Positions 61,549 through 64,000 of a stretch of DNA of 64,000 nucleotides are shown here, piece by piece. Under the pieces are notes generated by a model. It was not told the origin of the DNA. It did not search any database and worked only from the letters and a program-made list of their open reading frames with translations. This DNA comes from Paenibacillus glycinis (GTDB lineage: Bacteria; Bacillota; Bacilli; Paenibacillales; Paenibacillaceae): positions 62,001-126,000 of the forward strand of contig NZ_JAAAMV010000001.1 of the NCBI RefSeq assembly GCF_009909185.1, read 5' to 3'. How positions within the stretch are numbered: position 1 is the stretch's first letter; each line of letters begins with the position of its first letter. The position numbers and the translations under genes were made by a program.

Positions 61549-61859
61549 ACGGACCATTATGCGCCGCTTGCCGCGAAAGCAGGGCTGCGAGCTCCAAGGA
61601 GCCGTTTTCGTCGAAAACGGCAAAAGGCGCACCGCGCTTGGAACGCGGGGCGCCGATCTGTTGATCGTGCAGCCAGAGCGCCTGCCTGCCGACGAATCCT
61701 GCTTGGGCAGCGAGCATTGGGCAAGCAGCGATTGCTGCATCCTCTCCAGCGGATCAGGAATCTCAAGGTGCCGAAGCCGGACCGCAGTCGGCAGGAACCG
61801 CCTTCGGCAAGAACCGCCTTCGGCCGACCGGCTTCCGCTTGTCAACCCGATTCCGGCGG
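61549..61859. repeat. Repeat-rich intergenic region (hairpins and 16-bp tandem repeat)
   Basis: This region contains several inverted repeats in a row (61585-61665): GCTCC-AA-GGAGC, GCCGTTTTC-GTC-GAAAACGGC and a larger GC stem. At about 61778-61826 there are three imperfect 16-bp copies of a TGCCGAAGGCGGTTC-like unit. A 90-codon minus-strand open frame crosses it without a ribosome site. It may be an interspersed repeat element or a structured transcript; no gene is supported. Confidence 0.45.
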
Positions 61860-62570
61860 TTATCCGATCGGTCTCTTCGCCGCGAGCGTGACGCAGTCCG
61901 AAGCGAGGATGACCGGGCGTCCCTGCCGGTCGATGTCGAAGACCAGCGGTTTGACCGTGCGAGCGAGCATCTCCCAGCCGGCATAATGCTTATCGAACAG
62001 CGCGAGCAGCTCGGTTGTCGCCAAATTGATTTCGAACAGCGGCTCCAGCGCTTCGCCGGTGTCCGCGTCCTTCTCGCCGATGCCCGTGCCGACGACGAGG
62101 CAATGGACGCCTCCCGCCTTCGTGCCGCGGACCATCTCGGCAAGCTTGGCATCGAGCGCTTCAAGCGATGCCAAATGCTCCAGCGTCGATACGGCGACGA
62201 TATAATCGTAACGTCCCGGCTCGATCTCGAACGCTTCGATGCTCGAGAGAACGGGCCGGATAATCGAGGCGACGCCGAACTTCCGACTGTACGCCGCCAG
62301 CTGCGCGACTGCCGAATCCAGCAGATCCACGCCCACGACGGTGCTTCTACGGCCGATCAACGCTTCGGCGATCGGAATGCTGTTGCGGCCGATGCCGCAG
62401 CCGAGATCCAGCACCCGCAGGTCTTCGCGGCCTTCGAACTCGGCCATCAGCTCCATGACGGTCCGAACCGGCTTGTGCAGCCACGATCCCGGCTCGAACA
62501 ATCCGTGCTCGCGATAGCAGGCGTCATGGTAAGCCTTCTCTTGTTCGCGTATGTACGTTATCCGGTCCAA
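61860..62570 (-). CDS. Class I SAM-dependent methyltransferase
   Basis: This 236-residue methyltransferase has the SAM-binding motif VLDLGCGIGRNSIPIAEA, the acidic loop VVGVDLLDSAV, and YDYIVAVSTLEHL in the motif II position. The start is TTG (DRITYIREQEKAYH) after AAGGAGG. The substrate is unknown. Confidence 0.93.
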   Translation of the reverse strand: MDRITYIREQEKAYHDACYREHGLFEPGSWLHKPVRTVMELMAEFEGREDLRVLDLGCGIGRNSIPIAEALIGRRSTVVGVDLLDSAVAQLAAYSRKFGVASIIRPVLSSIEAFEIEPGRYDYIVAVSTLEHLASLEALDAKLAEMVRGTKAGGVHCLVVGTGIGEKDADTGEALEPLFEINLATTELLALFDKHYAGWEMLARTVKPLVFDIDRQGRPVILASDCVTLAAKRPIG

Positions 62571-62594
62571 GCCGATGCCTCCTTCGACAGTCCA

Positions 62595-62864
62595 TCATCC
62601 GCCGCTTGGCGTTCCGCCTTCGCTTCCGCCCGAGGCCGGCGTTGTCGTTCCGGTAACGCCTTGCTGCGCCTTGATGACGGCCGTTAATTCCGCGATCCGT
62701 TCCTTCATCTCCTGCATCTCGCGCCTATGCACGCTGCTCGCCGTGCGCAGCTCGTCGAATACCTCGCCCAGCACCGAGCCGTTGATCGCGGACTGGATGA
62801 TCCAATGCAAGAGGAGGCCGCCGATGATCGCCGCGAACAACCAAATGATAACCGCAATGCCCAT
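62595..62864 (-). CDS. Small membrane-anchored hypothetical protein
   Basis: This 89-residue protein has an N-terminal transmembrane helix (MGIAVIIWLFAAIIGGLLLH), a coiled-coil segment (HRREMQEMKERIAELTAVIK) and a Gly/Thr/Ser-rich tail. GGGAGG precedes the ATG. No family is recognised. It lies in a cluster of small genes near the right edge. Confidence 0.8.
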   Translation of the reverse strand: MGIAVIIWLFAAIIGGLLLHWIIQSAINGSVLGEVFDELRTASSVHRREMQEMKERIAELTAVIKAQQGVTGTTTPASGGSEGGTPSGG

Positions 62865-62908
62865 TCGCCCATCTCCTCCCGTTTAAGGCGGAATCGCCAA
62901 ACTGTTGG

Positions 62909-63622
62909 CTACCGGATGCCAACCACCCCCGCGCGGGCTTCGCCGCCGTTCGAATCCACTGAAGGGTCGACGCTCCATAGCCCGGCCATGCGCAGCACGT
63001 CGGCTTCGTTCGGCGACACGGGCTCTTCGGCATCCATTCCGGTAAAGGCGAGATTCGCTTCCCGCTCTTCCCGGCTAAGCTCCCCTTGATCGAGAAGCGT
63101 CTCCCCGCGCTCGCCGAGATAAGCATAGCCGCGGACGATTTCCCCGTTCGACGATCGGATCCAAGCCTGATAGTCGACCACGCGATGCGTCGCGAAATAA
63201 CACGCCTCGCCGAAGGCCAAGCTCAGTCCGGCGAGCGTCGGCAGCGGTCCCGCAGCTTCCGGCGCGGACAGATCCGGCATCGACGCGTTGACCACGAGCG
63301 TCCAGCCGCGCACCGGAGGAGCGACGAAATAATAGCCCCGGTAGGCGCCGTCGATGCCGGTCCGCCAATTGGCCCGCTGCCGGTCCGCCAGCTTCAGCAG
63401 ATCCGCGACCGCGCGCGTATCCGTCGTTTTGACCGCATACCACTGGCATTTGCAGCCGAACGGAACCGGCATGTCCGGCGCGGCATCGAACGATACGCCG
63501 GCTTGCCGATTGCGACTCCCCGCCGAACGGCCTCTTTGCGCGTTCTTCTGAAATCGCCATAAACCGAAAATAAGCATAAAAAACATAACGGCCGGAACCG
63601 CGGCCGCGACGATTGGACTCAA
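62909..63622 (-). CDS. Membrane-anchored hypothetical protein
   Basis: This 237-residue protein has an N-terminal transmembrane helix (AVPAVMFFMLIFGLW) and a basic stretch after it, then a soluble domain with Cys-x-Cys (GCKCQWYAV) and segments such as YYFVAPPVRGWTLVVNASMP. It starts with TTG overlapping the acetyltransferase stop (TTGA), so the two are coupled. I do not recognise it. Confidence 0.8.
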   Translation of the reverse strand: MSPIVAAAVPAVMFFMLIFGLWRFQKNAQRGRSAGSRNRQAGVSFDAAPDMPVPFGCKCQWYAVKTTDTRAVADLLKLADRQRANWRTGIDGAYRGYYFVAPPVRGWTLVVNASMPDLSAPEAAGPLPTLAGLSLAFGEACYFATHRVVDYQAWIRSSNGEIVRGYAYLGERGETLLDQGELSREEREANLAFTGMDAEEPVSPNEADVLRMAGLWSVDPSVDSNGGEARAGVVGIR

Positions 63623-64000
63623 TATTTTCGATCCCCTTCATGCTGCAATGGTTTGATCAAGTAATAATGCCGATGTCCGAGGGGAGCATTATCGATGACG
63701 GCAAGCTCTTCGTATCCGTGCTTCTTATAAAATGCCGGCGCTTGGAACGAGAACGTGTTCAGCTTGACGAACGTGCAGCCGCGTTCCTCCGCGGCGCGTT
63801 CGACGGCCGCCAGCAGCGCGGAGCCGTACCCTTGGCCGCGGCAGGCGTCGTCCACCCACAGAATGTCGACTTCGATCCAATTCCAGCAATAGACGCTCAA
63901 AATCCCGCCGACGATCCGGCCGTCCGCATCGCGCTGAACGAGATCGATTTCCTCGTACCGGCTGCCCAATGCTTCCGGCAAACGGCTGCTATTGAAGGCG
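63619..64000 (-). CDS. GNAT-family N-acetyltransferase (N-terminus beyond window)
   Basis: The frame is open through the right edge, so the true start is probably outside. Visible GNAT motifs are VDILWVDDACRGQGYGSALL, which binds acetyl-CoA, and LNTFSFQAPAFYKKHGYEE. About 127 residues are seen. Substrate unknown; it is coupled to the membrane-anchored gene downstream. Confidence 0.92.
   Translation of the reverse strand, partial: AFNSSRLPEALGSRYEEIDLVQRDADGRIVGGILSVYCWNWIEVDILWVDDACRGQGYGSALLAAVERAAEERGCTFVKLNTFSFQAPAFYKKHGYEELAVIDNAPLGHRHYYLIKPLQHEGDRKY

Noticed and set aside
61487..61717. 76-codon minus-strand small gene
   Set aside because: No ribosome site and it spans multiple hairpins and the kinase promoter; composition follows the repeats.

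Overview
The window looks like chromosomal DNA from a spore-forming member of the Paenibacillaceae (Paenibacillus/Cohnella type). The reasons are GC-rich Bacillota-style genes with strong AGGAGG ribosome binding sites, a YesM/YesN two-component pair, lone lipoprotein solute-binding proteins, a spore-coat transglutaminase (Tgl), a PerR/Fur-type regulator and MerR/AraC/WYL regulators. GC content was judged by eye, not computed. No tRNA, rRNA, CRISPR array, transposase or integrase was seen.

Region 1 (1-1787): the N-terminal part of a GH36 alpha-galactosidase on the minus strand, then a terminator. Region 2 (1.8-25.3 kb, minus strand) is the highlight. It is an almost gap-free operon of about 18 genes for an extracellular contractile injection system (eCIS, a phage-tail-like protein translocation machine). 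In transcription order it encodes an AAA+ ATPase, a DUF4255/Pvc16-like cap protein, sheath, tube, a tail-assembly-chaperone-like protein, a small DUF6760-like protein with no usable start codon, a second tube, an Arg-rich protein, a LysM protein, gpD-like, gpV-like spike, PAAR tip, gp25-like, two gpJ-like baseplate proteins and a beta-propeller/tail protein I fusion. Two paralogous fibre-like proteins follow, and last a DUF4157 protein ending in an HNH-like nuclease module, the probable cargo. A divergent GAF-like/LuxR regulator (25778-26911) and a 19-bp dyad sit at the operon head. The most unusual local signal is a run of five G with an upstream Shine-Dalgarno-like GAGGT at 19856-19874. There a -1 frameshift would fuse the chaperone-like protein to the DUF6760-like frame, as in the phage G/GT and P2 E/E' pairs.

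Region 3 (27-36.5 kb): a secreted DUF4832 protein with four tandem beta-sandwich repeats and a cre site, a MerR/quinone oxidoreductase divergent pair, decayed acyl-CoA synthetase and SDR genes, tgl, an ACT protein, an orphan solute-binding lipoprotein and a small helical protein. Region 4 (36.6-42.5 kb): a CGNR protein and an oxidative-stress block (catalase, peroxiredoxin, glutaredoxin-like protein, trxB, an atypical winged-helix response regulator and a Fur/PerR-family repressor). trxB and the repressor share a near-identical 22-bp operator-like sequence.

Region 5 (42.7-55 kb): a mannonate-dehydratase-like enolase with an SDR, a nucleotidyltransferase beside an 11-G run, an aldo/keto reductase, a WYL regulator, an MFS exporter, a phospholipase D-like protein, two integral membrane proteins, a hypothetical protein and a LigD-type ATP-dependent DNA ligase. 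Region 6 (55.3-64 kb): an AraC regulator, a solute-binding lipoprotein without permeases, YesN/YesM-type response regulator and kinase with a good promoter, a repeat-rich intergenic stretch, a methyltransferase, two small membrane-anchored hypothetical proteins and a GNAT acetyltransferase cut by the window edge.
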